Source: Alcaligenaceae bacterium
GTDB lineage: Bacteria; Pseudomonadota; Gammaproteobacteria; Burkholderiales; Burkholderiaceae_B
NCBI GenBank assembly: GCA_013416455.1
Contig: JACCES010000006.1
Coordinates: 124,001-188,000 of the forward strand
Direction of reading: 5' to 3'
Length of the DNA stretch: 64,000 nt
Shown here: positions 31,150 through 39,906 of the stretch, piece by piece
Layout: the number at the start of each line of letters is the position of its first letter
Numbering within the stretch: the stretch's first letter is position 1
Position numbers and translations under genes: made by a program
The notes under the pieces: model-generated
What the model was told of the DNA's origin: nothing
The model's input: only the letters and a program-made list of their open reading frames with translations
Databases searched by the model: none

Positions 31150-32154
31150 TTGAAAAATATCACTAGAATGTCACCGCTTCGTCGCGGTTTGCTTCATATT
31201 GGCTTGTCTTTAGCAGCAGCCTTCACTTTCCCCACAATAGCGGCTGCGAAAACCGACTCCTATCCGGAACGATCCATTCGGCTCGTACTCGGATTCCCCC
31301 CGGGCGGCTCTACTGATATTGTCGCGCGTATCGTCGCTGCACAATGGAGTGAAGAACTCAAGGTGCCCATTGTTGTAGACAACAGACCGGGTGCCAATGC
31401 AACGATCGGTACTGCCTCTGTCGCGACCGCGGCACCAGATGGATATACCATCACCCTTGCTGGATTGAGCCCTCTCGTGACGGCGCCGCTTCTGACCACG
31501 ACGCCATACGACCCGATCGACAGTTTCTCCGGTATTTCGTCAGTCGCCTTTACGCCTGAGGTTTTGGCGATACACCCCGATATCCCGGCAAAAAACCTTG
31601 ATGAATTGGTGGCGTTGTCCAAGGAACGCCGCATCAACATTTCTTCGTCCGGAAACGGCGGTCTGCCTCATTTGACGATTGAGCAGCTGAGGTTGAAGAC
31701 AGGCGGAAATTTCCTGCATGTCCCCTATAAGGGGGCGAGCCCTGCCGTTTCCGATACGGTTGCCGGTCACGTTGACGCCGTCGTGATGGACCTGCCGGCT
31801 GTCCTGCAGTTCGTGAACAGCGGCAAGCTCAAGGGCATTGCCTTGTTCCACAATGCGCGTCATCAAAGCATGTCTGATGTCGCCACCAGCGTGGAGCAGG
31901 GGTATCCGGAGATCCAGGCAGTGAACTGGCACGCCATTCTCGCACCCGCACTGACTGATGAGGCACGACTCGATGTATTGCAAAAGTCGTTGATCCAGAG
32001 CATTGAAAACAAAAAAGTGCAAGACAAACTGGTCGCCGCCGGTTTCGTTCCCTTTACACAGCCCTCTCGTGAAGAGTTCACACGATACCTTCAAGAAGAA
32101 ATCAAGAAATGGGATGCTGTGATCAAGGCATCAAATATCAAGATCGAAAACTGA
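31150..32154 (+). CDS. Bug/TctC-family tripartite tricarboxylate-type solute receptor
   Basis: A 334-residue periplasmic binding protein. A signal peptide (about 1-33) is followed by YPERSIRLVLGFPPGGSTDIVARI, split here only for description, and by NRPGANATIG and HVPYKGASPAVSD, all hallmarks of the Bug family. These receptors bind carboxylates for TctAB transporters; no tctA/tctB genes are nearby, as is common for Bordetella-type Bug genes. Translation starts at a TTG (31150) behind ACAGGAG. Confidence 0.9.
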   Translation: MKNITRMSPLRRGLLHIGLSLAAAFTFPTIAAAKTDSYPERSIRLVLGFPPGGSTDIVARIVAAQWSEELKVPIVVDNRPGANATIGTASVATAAPDGYTITLAGLSPLVTAPLLTTTPYDPIDSFSGISSVAFTPEVLAIHPDIPAKNLDELVALSKERRINISSSGNGGLPHLTIEQLRLKTGGNFLHVPYKGASPAVSDTVAGHVDAVVMDLPAVLQFVNSGKLKGIALFHNARHQSMSDVATSVEQGYPEIQAVNWHAILAPALTDEARLDVLQKSLIQSIENKKVQDKLVAAGFVPFTQPSREEFTRYLQEEIKKWDAVIKASNIKIEN

Positions 32155-32215
32155 AGCGTTAACACACATGGATTGGGCACTTCGTTTAGGCCCAATCCAT
32201 TAAAGGAGTTGTTGT

Positions 32216-33886
32216 ATGAAGTTGCATGACGGTATCGCACAGGCGCTCACACAGGAAGGCTGTGAGAAAATGTTTGGTGTCATGGGCGATGGCAATATGA
32301 CTTTATGGGCCGCGATATCCACTTTGGGCAAGACCGAAATTTTTTCGGCCAGGCACGAAGCAGCGGCTGTTTCCATGGCCGACGGGTATTTTCGTGCAAC
32401 CGGGAAGATTGCTGTCGCAACGGTGACTTATGGTCCCGGACTCACCCAGGTAGGCACTTCGCTCACGGTCGCTGCGCGTAACCGCACACCTATGGTCGTC
32501 ATCATTGGCGATTTTGGTCGGAGCGATACAACCAATATTCAGCTTTTCGATCACGCTCCCTTCGTGCGTTCCTGTGAGTCGGAATTCATTCGGGTTTCCA
32601 GCCTGAACAATGCTGCAAGGGAAATGGCCCAGGCCTTCCACATTGCGCGGGTCAACAGGCAGCCTGTGGTGCTCGCCGTCCCGGTGGATCTGATGGACGC
32701 CGTGCTCGACTGGGGCTTCGATTATCTCTCCTCCGGATTTCCGGCGGAGCCGGCACCCTACCTTCCTCCCCCGGCGATAGTCGAAGGTCTGGCCCAGAAG
32801 CTTGCGAATGCCAGCCGGCCTGTCATCATTGCGGGGCACGGGGTCAAACAGGCCGGGGCGAGAGACCTTGTCATTCGTCTTGCCGATCAAACCGGCGCTC
32901 TTTTGGCCACCACTCTGAAAGCAAAGGGACTCTTTTCAGGACATCCCTACGACCTTGGCGTGGTTGGAACCTATTCAAGTCGCCCCGCCGAGGAACTGCT
33001 CTCGGGGGCAGACTTCGTCCTCGGACTCGGCGCGGAACTGGGCTATTTGACTACCGAAGGCGGGCTGCTGTTCTCGGAAGCCGAAGTCGCTTTGGTAGAT
33101 AATGTCGCCCAGCCAAAGCGCATGCCGTTCCTGCGCGCCCAGTATGTGGCTGGCGACGTCAACCTTACCGTTCAGGCGCTGCTCGACAAGCTTCCTCGGG
33201 CAAAAGACGGCGGGTTCAGAGGCGACGACACACTTTCCATCCTGGACCGCGCGTTTGATTTGCCGGCAGCGCCGACAGACGGAATCGATCCGAGGGCGCT
33301 GGCCACTCGTTTATCGACGCTTATTCCTTCAGACGCGCGCGTTACGATTGGAGTGGGCCACTATTGGGGCTTCTTCATGATGTATACGGCATTGCCGGCC
33401 AATGTGGACATCATTTACTCATATCAGATGGGGGCGATTGGACAGACCCTGTTCATCGGCTTGGGAGCCAGCATTGCCGAGCCGGCGCGACGGAATCTCG
33501 TCATCGACGGCGATGGCAGCCTTCTGATGAGCCTGCAAGAGATGGAAACTGCCGCGCGTTACCACCTGCCCATGACAATACTCGTCTGGAACGATGTGGG
33601 ATATGGGGCGGAGATGCACAAGCTGAAGGCTAAGGGCCTTGATTCCAACCTTGGCAAATGGAATGACACAACCAATTTCGCCGCGGTGGCCAAGGGCTTC
33701 GGCGGGGATGGGATGGTAATCACGGATCTCTCCCAACTCGATGAGGCCATGAAACGGGCCATGCAAAGCCCGACACTGTACGTGCTGGATGTGCGGGTTT
33801 CGCCAAGCGTCATGACGGATGCATATCTGAAGCTTCATTTTGGCATTGAGAACAATGCACCAGCATTGCGCGGGATATTGGCATGA
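32216..33886 (+). CDS. ThDP-dependent enzyme, acetolactate-synthase-like
   Basis: A 556-residue thiamine-diphosphate enzyme with the three-domain layout of acetolactate synthase, oxalyl-CoA decarboxylase and phosphonopyruvate decarboxylase. The catalytic glutamate is in ARHEAAAVSMADGY (about residue 46). The ThDP/Mg motif is GDGSLLMSLQEMET with the closing WNDVGYG. The substrate is unknown; an alpha-keto acid made by the preceding enzymes is likely. It overlaps the next gene by 4 bases. Confidence 0.88.
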   Translation: MKLHDGIAQALTQEGCEKMFGVMGDGNMTLWAAISTLGKTEIFSARHEAAAVSMADGYFRATGKIAVATVTYGPGLTQVGTSLTVAARNRTPMVVIIGDFGRSDTTNIQLFDHAPFVRSCESEFIRVSSLNNAAREMAQAFHIARVNRQPVVLAVPVDLMDAVLDWGFDYLSSGFPAEPAPYLPPPAIVEGLAQKLANASRPVIIAGHGVKQAGARDLVIRLADQTGALLATTLKAKGLFSGHPYDLGVVGTYSSRPAEELLSGADFVLGLGAELGYLTTEGGLLFSEAEVALVDNVAQPKRMPFLRAQYVAGDVNLTVQALLDKLPRAKDGGFRGDDTLSILDRAFDLPAAPTDGIDPRALATRLSTLIPSDARVTIGVGHYWGFFMMYTALPANVDIIYSYQMGAIGQTLFIGLGASIAEPARRNLVIDGDGSLLMSLQEMETAARYHLPMTILVWNDVGYGAEMHKLKAKGLDSNLGKWNDTTNFAAVAKGFGGDGMVITDLSQLDEAMKRAMQSPTLYVLDVRVSPSVMTDAYLKLHFGIENNAPALRGILA

Positions 33887-34497
33887 TTTTTGAGGGTGGT
33901 TTTGAACTGCAGGCAACCCCGGATGAGGTGATGCAGAAATTTTCCGACATTGAAAGTGTTGCACGGTGCATACCGGGACTCGAAATGACGGGGCAGGATG
34001 CTGACGGTAATTATCTGGGTACCATGAGCGTTGCTTTTGGCCCGAAGATGTTGAAATTCGGCGGCAAGGTCAACTGCGAGTTTGATCATGTCAATCATTC
34101 CGGAAATATCGTCGGTGGCGGAATCAATGGTTCCAAGTCGGCCAGTGTAAAAGCGCGTACGCAATTTTCGGTCGTGCCGGTCGGTTCCGCATCCGACGGG
34201 GAGCCGCGCAGTCGAGTGGAAATTCAGTCTCATATTGAATTGGGCGGGGTCATCGAGTCATTCGCAAATACAGGTGGAATTGCTCTGGGTAAACAGATCA
34301 TGAAGCAGTTCGCTCAGAACTTGGCCCGCCAGATCGAAGAATCGGGTCAAGCAGTTGCCGAAAACACGGGGACACAGGAGAAAATTCAGCAACAGGCTCC
34401 AGCTCCAGTCCAGTCACTCAATATTTTTTCTTTGCTTTGGCACACGCTGGTCGCCATGTTTCGCCCTTCTCAGGTCGACAGTCAAAAAACCAAATAA
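33883..34497 (+). CDS. CoxG-like SRPBCC-fold protein
   Basis: A 204-residue protein with a CoxG/START-type (SRPBCC) ligand-binding domain in residues 1-150 (ATPDEVMQKFSDIESVARCIPGLE, given here as a 24-residue region at about 12-35) followed by a Gln/Pro-rich linker and a C-terminal hydrophobic helix (NIFSLLWHTLVAMFRPS). In carbon-monoxide dehydrogenase operons CoxG anchors the enzyme to the membrane. Here, coupled by an ATGA overlap to the ThDP enzyme, it may do the same for that enzyme. Confidence 0.75.
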   Translation: MIFEGGFELQATPDEVMQKFSDIESVARCIPGLEMTGQDADGNYLGTMSVAFGPKMLKFGGKVNCEFDHVNHSGNIVGGGINGSKSASVKARTQFSVVPVGSASDGEPRSRVEIQSHIELGGVIESFANTGGIALGKQIMKQFAQNLARQIEESGQAVAENTGTQEKIQQQAPAPVQSLNIFSLLWHTLVAMFRPSQVDSQKTK

Positions 34498-34639
34498 AGT
34501 CTGCAGGCATTGTGGCGGGTCAGCATGAGAAGCAGCGATCTTTCTTCCACCATTTTGTCACTCGCGGATTTTGAAGAGGCGGTAAGACACAGGCTCTACG
34601 ACCGATATTCGGCTACATACAAGGAGCGGCGGAGGATAA

Positions 34640-34930
34640 TCATTCTTCAAGGACAACTTCCAGGCCTTACAGGGCTATCAATTCTTGCGCCGAGTCCTGA
34701 TCTATGATTTCAGCGGCGATATGGTCAAGCGACCCGTCGGCAGTATGAGCGGGAGCGACAAAGTGCGCCTGGTTTTGTGCATGATAGTCTGGCAGCGCCC
34801 CAATTTTCTGCTGCTCGACGAACCTACCAACCATCTGGATCTGGCTACCCGCGAGGACGATTACCAGGTCTACCTGCTGGAGGAAGCCAAGCGTCAGTGG
34901 GAGGCCGATTCGGCTCGGCGTGCCGCCTGA
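34640..34930 (+). pseudogene. Internally deleted ABC-F ATPase remnant
   Basis: The frame encodes FSGDMVKRPVGSMSGSDKVR, then VLCMIVWQRPNFLLLDEPTNHLD, which is the signature and Walker B region of a YheS/Uup-type ABC-F protein. After DLATRE the sequence jumps in frame to DDYQVYLLEEAKRQ, the C-terminal part, so about 40 residues including the switch histidine are lost. The signature SGGEK is also altered to SGSDK. The N-terminal part is missing. It lies at the right edge of the catabolic island. Confidence 0.7.
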
Positions 34931-34969
34931 TCGGGTTATCGAATCAGCCCGGCCCCACCGTGTCCAAGA

Positions 34970-35593
34970 ATGATGATATCGTTCATCAACGCCCTTCGGA
35001 CGCAAAGCCTTATGCCGATTTATCCTTTGTGGGCGACCCTGCCCTACACCCTACTGGTTCTGGTCATCGTACCCGTGTACTGGTCGGAGTACGGGCCAGG
35101 CAATTTTCTCTGGTTCTCGGACATTGCTATGTTTGCCGTCCTCTATTCACTGTGGACGGGAAACCGGTTGGTTTATTCGATGATGGCGGTGGGGGTGCTG
35201 CCGTTCGAGATTGTCTGGATGGTGGATTTTCTCACCCTTGGGGAACTCACTGGAGTCGCCGCCTATATGTTCGACGACGAACTGCCGCTATGGCTCCGGG
35301 CCCTATCGCTGTTCCATGTGCCATTGGTGCTGTTTCTTGTGTGGATGCTCATTCGACAAGGCTATGATCGTCGGGCGCTTCCGCTGCAGACGCTGTTTGC
35401 GTGGGTACTGCTGCCGCTGACATGGTGGCTGACGGATCGGGAAAGCAATGTGAACTGGGTTCATGGATTAGGGCCGGATCCGATAGGGATCCTGCCGCCA
35501 GTGGTTTACCTGATTCTCTACATGGGGCTGTTGCCCGTAGTGATTTACCTACCGGCCCATTTCGTATTGCGGCGGCTGTTTCGCGGGCGCTGA
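34970..35593 (+). CDS. Hypothetical integral membrane protein
   Basis: A 207-residue protein with about six hydrophobic segments, for example TLPYTLLVLVIVPVYW, AVLYSLWTGNRLVYSMMAVG and VYLILYMGLLPVVIYLP. No signal peptide and no recognised family. The two ATG codons at 34970 and 34973 are both possible; the ribosome-binding site is weak. It stands alone behind the ABC-F relic. Confidence 0.65.
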   Translation: MMISFINALRTQSLMPIYPLWATLPYTLLVLVIVPVYWSEYGPGNFLWFSDIAMFAVLYSLWTGNRLVYSMMAVGVLPFEIVWMVDFLTLGELTGVAAYMFDDELPLWLRALSLFHVPLVLFLVWMLIRQGYDRRALPLQTLFAWVLLPLTWWLTDRESNVNWVHGLGPDPIGILPPVVYLILYMGLLPVVIYLPAHFVLRRLFRGR

Positions 35594-35907
35594 CGCGGGC
35601 ATGGGGGTTGAGCTTTCCGTCGGCCGATGAACATCGGATTCGCATCGGCCGGCTTCCGGGACGATGGCCGTCGGGCCTGATGTGGTGAATGGCAACCGTC
35701 GACATGGGGAAGACCCGGAACGGCATGAGCGGCCACGGTGCTGCGCCTGGTGCCGCCTGATGGGCATACAATGCTTTCTGCTCTCGTCGCGGGCGTGCGA
35801 CCCACAGAGTATCGCGCGGACTTCCGGCCATTTGGATACATCGAATCGCCATTCAGAGTCCGCGCGTCAGCTTCACGCTCATCCTCGTTCATGCAAAGGA
35901 AGCGGTA
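35594..35907. other. Gene-free stretch
   Basis: No gene recognised. A hairpin CGGCCGAT/ATCGGCCG lies near 35621-35651, close after the membrane-protein stop, but it has no T run. The remainder is the upstream region of the DUF2165 gene. Confidence 0.4.
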
Positions 35908-36411
35908 ATGGTGATTCGCTATTCGAAAACTCTGCTCATCGCCGCGATTGCCCTGTTCGCATCGCTGGTGGCTTTCGGCAACATCACCGACTACGGCAGC
36001 AATCTCGCTTTTGTCCAGCATGTGCTGCTCATGGACACCATTTTCCCAACCGCCACGATCAGGTACCGGGCCATCGATTCGGCTGTCGCACATCACGCGG
36101 CCTATATCTTCATCATCATCCTTGAAGCCTTGACGGCCATTTTTTGCTGGGCGGGCGCATGGCAAATGTTCCGAAGCCGGCACGCACCGGCCTCCGAGTT
36201 CAATCGCCGGAAGCGCCTCGCCATTGTTGGCCTGACCCTCGGCTTCCTGGTTTGGCAGGTGGGCTTCATGTCCATCGGCGGGGAGTGGTTCGGGATGTGG
36301 ATGTCGCAGCAATGGAATGGAGTGCCCTCCGCATTCCGCTTCTTTACGACGATAGGCATAGTTCTGATCTATGTCGTGCAGCGCGACGGCGAAATCAGCG
36401 ATTCACCTTAG
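35908..36411 (+). CDS. DUF2165 family membrane protein
   Basis: A 167-residue protein with four membrane segments. The family pattern is visible: LLIAAIALFASLVAFGNITDYGSN (about residues 9-32), FVQHVLLMDT, a helix with AYIFIIILEALTAI and the WMSQQWNGV motif near the C-terminus. Function unknown. AAAGGAAGC precedes the ATG. Confidence 0.87.
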   Translation: MVIRYSKTLLIAAIALFASLVAFGNITDYGSNLAFVQHVLLMDTIFPTATIRYRAIDSAVAHHAAYIFIIILEALTAIFCWAGAWQMFRSRHAPASEFNRRKRLAIVGLTLGFLVWQVGFMSIGGEWFGMWMSQQWNGVPSAFRFFTTIGIVLIYVVQRDGEISDSP

Positions 36412-36578
36412 AACAATGGCCTTGCATATCGGCGCGAGTCCTGGGTTCACTGAACATATCACTAATATTTCAATTGATCCCGCACGGCCGGCAGGTGTGG
36501 CGCTGTTTCAAGGGGCGGCGATTGAGCAACTACGGTTGTTTTGGTTTGCGACTGAGGCTCGTACAAGTATCTTTGCAT

Positions 36579-36598
36579 CGCCGCCTTCGGGCGGTTTT
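36579..36598 (+). terminator. Rho-independent terminator
   Basis: CCGCC (36581-36585), TTCG, GGCGG (36590-36594), then TTTT. It is nearly identical in core to the terminator at 24516-24536. Confidence 0.7.
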
Positions 36599-36677
36599 CA
36601 TTTGAGGTAAAGAAATGGCGCAGCCAGATAATAAGGCGGCGCCATCATTAGGAAGCGTTGTGTAACCGTATTAATCG

Positions 36678-36950
36678 CTACGGGATCGGAGGCTTTCCGA
36701 TCTGACTCTGCGCTTCGTCGGCTATGACAGCCTGTCGAGCTGCTTCATGCCTGTCTTGTAGGGCGAGGTACTTATCCTGCGGGCCATCGGATCGATCGGC
36801 AGTGCCGCTGAATGATTCTTCGAGATACTTCGCGTACCAAGCTGATTCCTTGGCGGTCAGGCCCACGAACACATAATTGTCGTCCTTGTCTGTCGACAGG
36901 GCTCTGATTTCCGAGAGATACGCCCGTGCACCGGGCTGAAATTCCAACAT
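36678..36950 (-). CDS. Hypothetical protein
   Basis: A 90-residue protein starting MLEFQPGARAYLSEIRAL behind a strong AAGGAG site. It has a helical pattern and a polar tail (DEAQSQIGKPPIP). No family recognised. The strong ribosome-binding site and stand-alone position on the minus strand support it as a real gene. Confidence 0.55.
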   Translation of the reverse strand: MLEFQPGARAYLSEIRALSTDKDDNYVFVGLTAKESAWYAKYLEESFSGTADRSDGPQDKYLALQDRHEAARQAVIADEAQSQIGKPPIP

Positions 36951-37241
36951 AAGGCTCCTTGGTTAAGCCTTCATTGTAGTCGCTTGAAAAAAATGCCAAT
37001 TATTCGACCGGTCCCTCCCGAGCACCGTGGAGACGCGGCGAGTGTGCGACGTAGCACTGGGAGACGGTGGAGGCGCTTACGTAGCAGAGCGTGCCGCTTG
37101 CGCGTGTCTTCATCTGCGGGCGATGGTGGGGGTACCCGGTAGGGCAGTAATCGCCTGGCGATGAATTGAAAGCAATGAAGACCGCCGGCAAATTCCCGGG
37201 AGCGACCGGGCGCAGGCGTGTGGCCGAGGGTTGGCCAGACG

Positions 37242-37514
37242 CTATGCGTGCCCCATCAAGTTGCGCCATGTGCTGCGTCCTTGCGGGCTCAGCCGTATCC
37301 GCCCCCTTTCGTCGGCAGGCTCAATGAGTTGCTCAGATTTCAGCCACTCTATTGCCTCGTTGAGGTCGTGTTCCGTAACGCCTTTGGCGGCATGCTTTGA
37401 AGTAAGCTCGGATTTTGAAATCGTCGCGTTTTGATAGGTAAACGCGGAAAGAAGCTCCCGGCCCAGCTGGCGTGGAGGGGTGGTGCCATCCCTATGCGTG
37501 GATTTGTCAGTCAT
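37242..37514 (-). CDS. Hypothetical protein with winged-helix-like C-terminus
   Basis: A 90-residue protein from the ATG at 37514 (MTDKSTHRDGTTPPRQLG). The segment from ISKSELTSKHAAKGVTEHDL through LIEPADERGRIRLSPQG (about residues 32-80) has the helix-helix-strand-wing spacing of a winged helix, suggesting DNA binding. The ribosome-binding site is weak. It is downstream of the CAT-anticodon tRNA on the same strand. The frame upstream of 37514 overlaps the tRNA and is not used. Confidence 0.5.
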   Translation of the reverse strand: MTDKSTHRDGTTPPRQLGRELLSAFTYQNATISKSELTSKHAAKGVTEHDLNEAIEWLKSEQLIEPADERGRIRLSPQGRSTWRNLMGHA

Positions 37515-37600
37515 GGCCCGGTTTGGAGACTGTGTGGACTCGCCGTGGTTGCTGATATCGGCGGTCTGCGAGCAAAAGATAGAGGATGCCGCATGAATAC

Positions 37601-37679
<79 letters not shown>

Positions 37680-37783
37680 CCGGCATACCCAGAAAGGGCA
37701 TGCCACAAGCCCGTAATTATGACATAAAGGCTTCCGCCCTGGCTAGTCGGAAGTTCATCTCGCTTCCGGGATGCCGCTGCGTC

Positions 37784-38089
37784 CTAACGGGGGCATGACA
37801 GCAGATAGGTGGCGATCAGAACGCCGCCCTCGGCCAGCGCCAATTCGATGCGGCAGGCATCTTCCGGCGCTACCGACATGCCTATCGTCCCCAGGGCCAT
37901 GGGTTGCCTGGCTTCGGTGGTGATGGTGCCGCTCTGGCTGATTTCGGACCTGCCATGGCTGCCTTCCTTGGTCGCACGCAGCCGATATTGCAGGGTCTGT
38001 TGGACCGAGCTTTGTATGTAGGGCGTGATGACACTGCCCTTCATTTTGTCGGCTTCGAGCCATACCTGTATATTGCCGTCGACGAACAT
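37784..38089 (-). CDS. CsgC/CsgH-like curli chaperone
   Basis: A 101-residue protein whose central part (YRLRATKEGSHGRSEISQSG, then QPMALGTIGMSVAPEDACRIE) matches the immunoglobulin-like CsgC/CsgH fold that keeps CsgA from aggregating in the periplasm. The CxC pair of E. coli CsgC is absent. An AGGA lies 8 bases before the ATG at 38089. No signal peptide is visible at this start or in the frame upstream, which is unexpected for a periplasmic chaperone. It is the last gene of the curli locus. Confidence 0.7.
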   Translation of the reverse strand: MFVDGNIQVWLEADKMKGSVITPYIQSSVQQTLQYRLRATKEGSHGRSEISQSGTITTEARQPMALGTIGMSVAPEDACRIELALAEGGVLIATYLLSCPR

Positions 38090-38294
38090 AAGGCGTTCCT
38101 GGGTTGAGGTTGAAACAGGAGCGCGCGGTACGCGCTCCCGAGGTGGAACTTCGCCGTCCGCATGCTCACCCCGCTTCCCCGGGCACAGAATGGTTCGCGA
38201 GAGCCACCCTATGCCCGGATTCCTTCGGCCTGCCCCGTGCCCGGGTGCGTGCCGAAGGGCTGGGATTGCGCCCGGCCTGGCCGGGCTGTGGACA

Positions 38295-39284
38295 TCAGTG
38301 CTGCCAAACGTTTGCAACGTTGGCCGGGCCGCTTTGCAGAACTTCAGACTGGTAGTTCGTTCCAGTCTGCAGCACATAGGCCTGGTTGCCGTCCGATGAC
38401 TGGATGACAGAGGACTCCAGCGCGTTTCCGATCTGGCCAACGAGAGCAATGTTGTAGTTACCCGTCTGCTCGATATAGGACTCCAGATCGTAGCCAAGCT
38501 GGAGATTGGCGGCCAGGTTATCCACCCCGCCTTGAACGATTTCCGAGGTATTCAGTGCGGTACCGTCCCCGACTTGGATGATGTAGGCCTCATTCGAGGT
38601 ACCCGAATCCGTGATGGTTGCCATGTTGAGGGCGCCGCCTTGCAGAATCGTGGCTATGCCGCCTTGCGCCCCGGGCTGTTCAATCACCGCGGTCTGATCA
38701 TCGCCGGTCTGGCCGATGAATGACGTGTTCCCGCTGCCGTTGGGGGTTCCAAAGGTGGTGATGTTGATGGTTGCGCTCTGGTTGCTGCCGTTGCTCTGCT
38801 CGATGGTCCCTGTGTTGTTGTTGCCGTTCCAGTAGATCACGCCATAAGCGTCCGTCACATTGGTTTGTGTGATGCTGGAATTGTTGCCATCTTGCCAGTG
38901 CTGGATATAGCCCAGCGCTCCGGTATTGTTATTTTGGGTGATGGTGCTGGTGTTGCCATCGGCGTCAGGGTTCTCGGTGATAGTCGCGCCTACAAAGCTG
39001 GCGTTGTTTTCCTGGGAAATACTCCCAGTGTTGGAGTTCCCCCCCTGGGTTATCGAGGCAGTCGCAATGTTGTTATTGCTGTCCTGAAAAACATCGGCGT
39101 TGTTGCTGTTGCCGCTTTGAGTGATCACCGATGTGATGGTTGGTCCAACGTTCCCGACTTGTTCAACGTTCGCATTATTGCTGGCGCCGGGTTGCGTAAT
39201 GACGGATGAACCGTCGGCCAGGGCGGCGCCCGCGCCAAAAGCCATGGAGAGGGCGATCGTTACAGCGGATAGACGGATTTTCAT
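38295..39284 (-). CDS. csgA: Major curlin subunit CsgA (long form)
   Basis: A 329-residue secreted amyloid protein. After a signal peptide (MKIRLSAVTIALSMAFGAGA, then ALA) come about 13 repeats of the curlin type (for example SVITQSGNSNNADVFQ, SEIVQGGVDNLAANLQ, SYIEQTGNYNIALVGQ). E. coli CsgA has five repeats in 151 residues, so this subunit is more than twice as long. Some central repeats are irregular. AAGGAG precedes the ATG at 39284. It forms the body of the curli fibre outside the cell. Confidence 0.92.
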   Translation of the reverse strand: MKIRLSAVTIALSMAFGAGAALADGSSVITQPGASNNANVEQVGNVGPTITSVITQSGNSNNADVFQDSNNNIATASITQGGNSNTGSISQENNASFVGATITENPDADGNTSTITQNNNTGALGYIQHWQDGNNSSITQTNVTDAYGVIYWNGNNNTGTIEQSNGSNQSATINITTFGTPNGSGNTSFIGQTGDDQTAVIEQPGAQGGIATILQGGALNMATITDSGTSNEAYIIQVGDGTALNTSEIVQGGVDNLAANLQLGYDLESYIEQTGNYNIALVGQIGNALESSVIQSSDGNQAYVLQTGTNYQSEVLQSGPANVANVWQH

Positions 39285-39347
39285 GAGGATTCTCCTTGAG
39301 GTGAAGACCTGGTGCTGCCTCGATGACCCAGCGGTCTTCAAGCTGGA

Positions 39348-39884
39348 TCATTGTTGAATGAAGTGGGCGGTGCCGCCGTCTCCCCATAACCAGACGTTGG
39401 CCAGCGCGCCGTCCGTGTACTGCTCGATGAGCGTCTGGTTGTTCCGGCCGGACTGCCCGGCGGCGGCGATGTTGTCGTCGCCGTATTGCATGATGCGTAT
39501 TTCGTTGTCTTGACCGGCTTGTGTTGTGATGGCCAGGTTGTCCTGGCCGACTTGGTTGATGGCAACCAGATCCCTGATGCCGGACTGCAGGCTCAATGCG
39601 ACGTTGCCCTGGCCTGCCTGGTCATGCTGGGCGCTGCCGTTGATACCGGATTGCACGATATGGGCGAGCTGGGCGCTACCTTGCTGATTGATCGATGCCT
39701 GGTTGTGGCTGCCGCTTTGATGGATGAGGGCACGACTGGCGGTTGTGCCCAGGGTCTGCATTTCATTGGGGGGCAGCTCATCGGACGGGCTCAGGTCCGC
39801 GGCGTATGCCGCGGGCCCGCCCAGGCACAGGCAGAGCATGAGAGCCGGCACACGGGCCGCGTGGGCCTTGGCTGGAATAGGCAT
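39348..39884 (-). CDS. csgB: Minor curlin subunit CsgB (nucleator)
   Basis: A 178-residue secreted protein with a signal peptide (ends PAAYA) and about five to six curlin repeats (SRALIHQSGSHNQASINQQG, LAITTQAGQDNEIRIMQYG). It is smaller than the neighbouring CsgA and directly upstream of it, the usual place of csgB. CsgB anchors to the cell surface and templates CsgA polymerisation. The C-terminal WLWGDGGTAHFIQQ is less regular, as in other CsgB proteins. Confidence 0.88.
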   Translation of the reverse strand: MPIPAKAHAARVPALMLCLCLGGPAAYAADLSPSDELPPNEMQTLGTTASRALIHQSGSHNQASINQQGSAQLAHIVQSGINGSAQHDQAGQGNVALSLQSGIRDLVAINQVGQDNLAITTQAGQDNEIRIMQYGDDNIAAAGQSGRNNQTLIEQYTDGALANVWLWGDGGTAHFIQQ

Positions 39885-39906
39885 GGCGCACCTCGCTTAC
39901 TGTGGG

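Noticed and set aside
37000-37269. An 89-codon minus-strand frame in the gap before the winged-helix-like gene
   Set aside because: No ribosome-binding site, no family pattern and overlap with the better gene at 37242-37514.
38295-39284. The csgA repeats as a CRISPR-like or satellite DNA array
   Set aside because: The repeats are protein-level curlin repeats with varying DNA sequence and no constant spacers; no CRISPR array was seen anywhere in the window.
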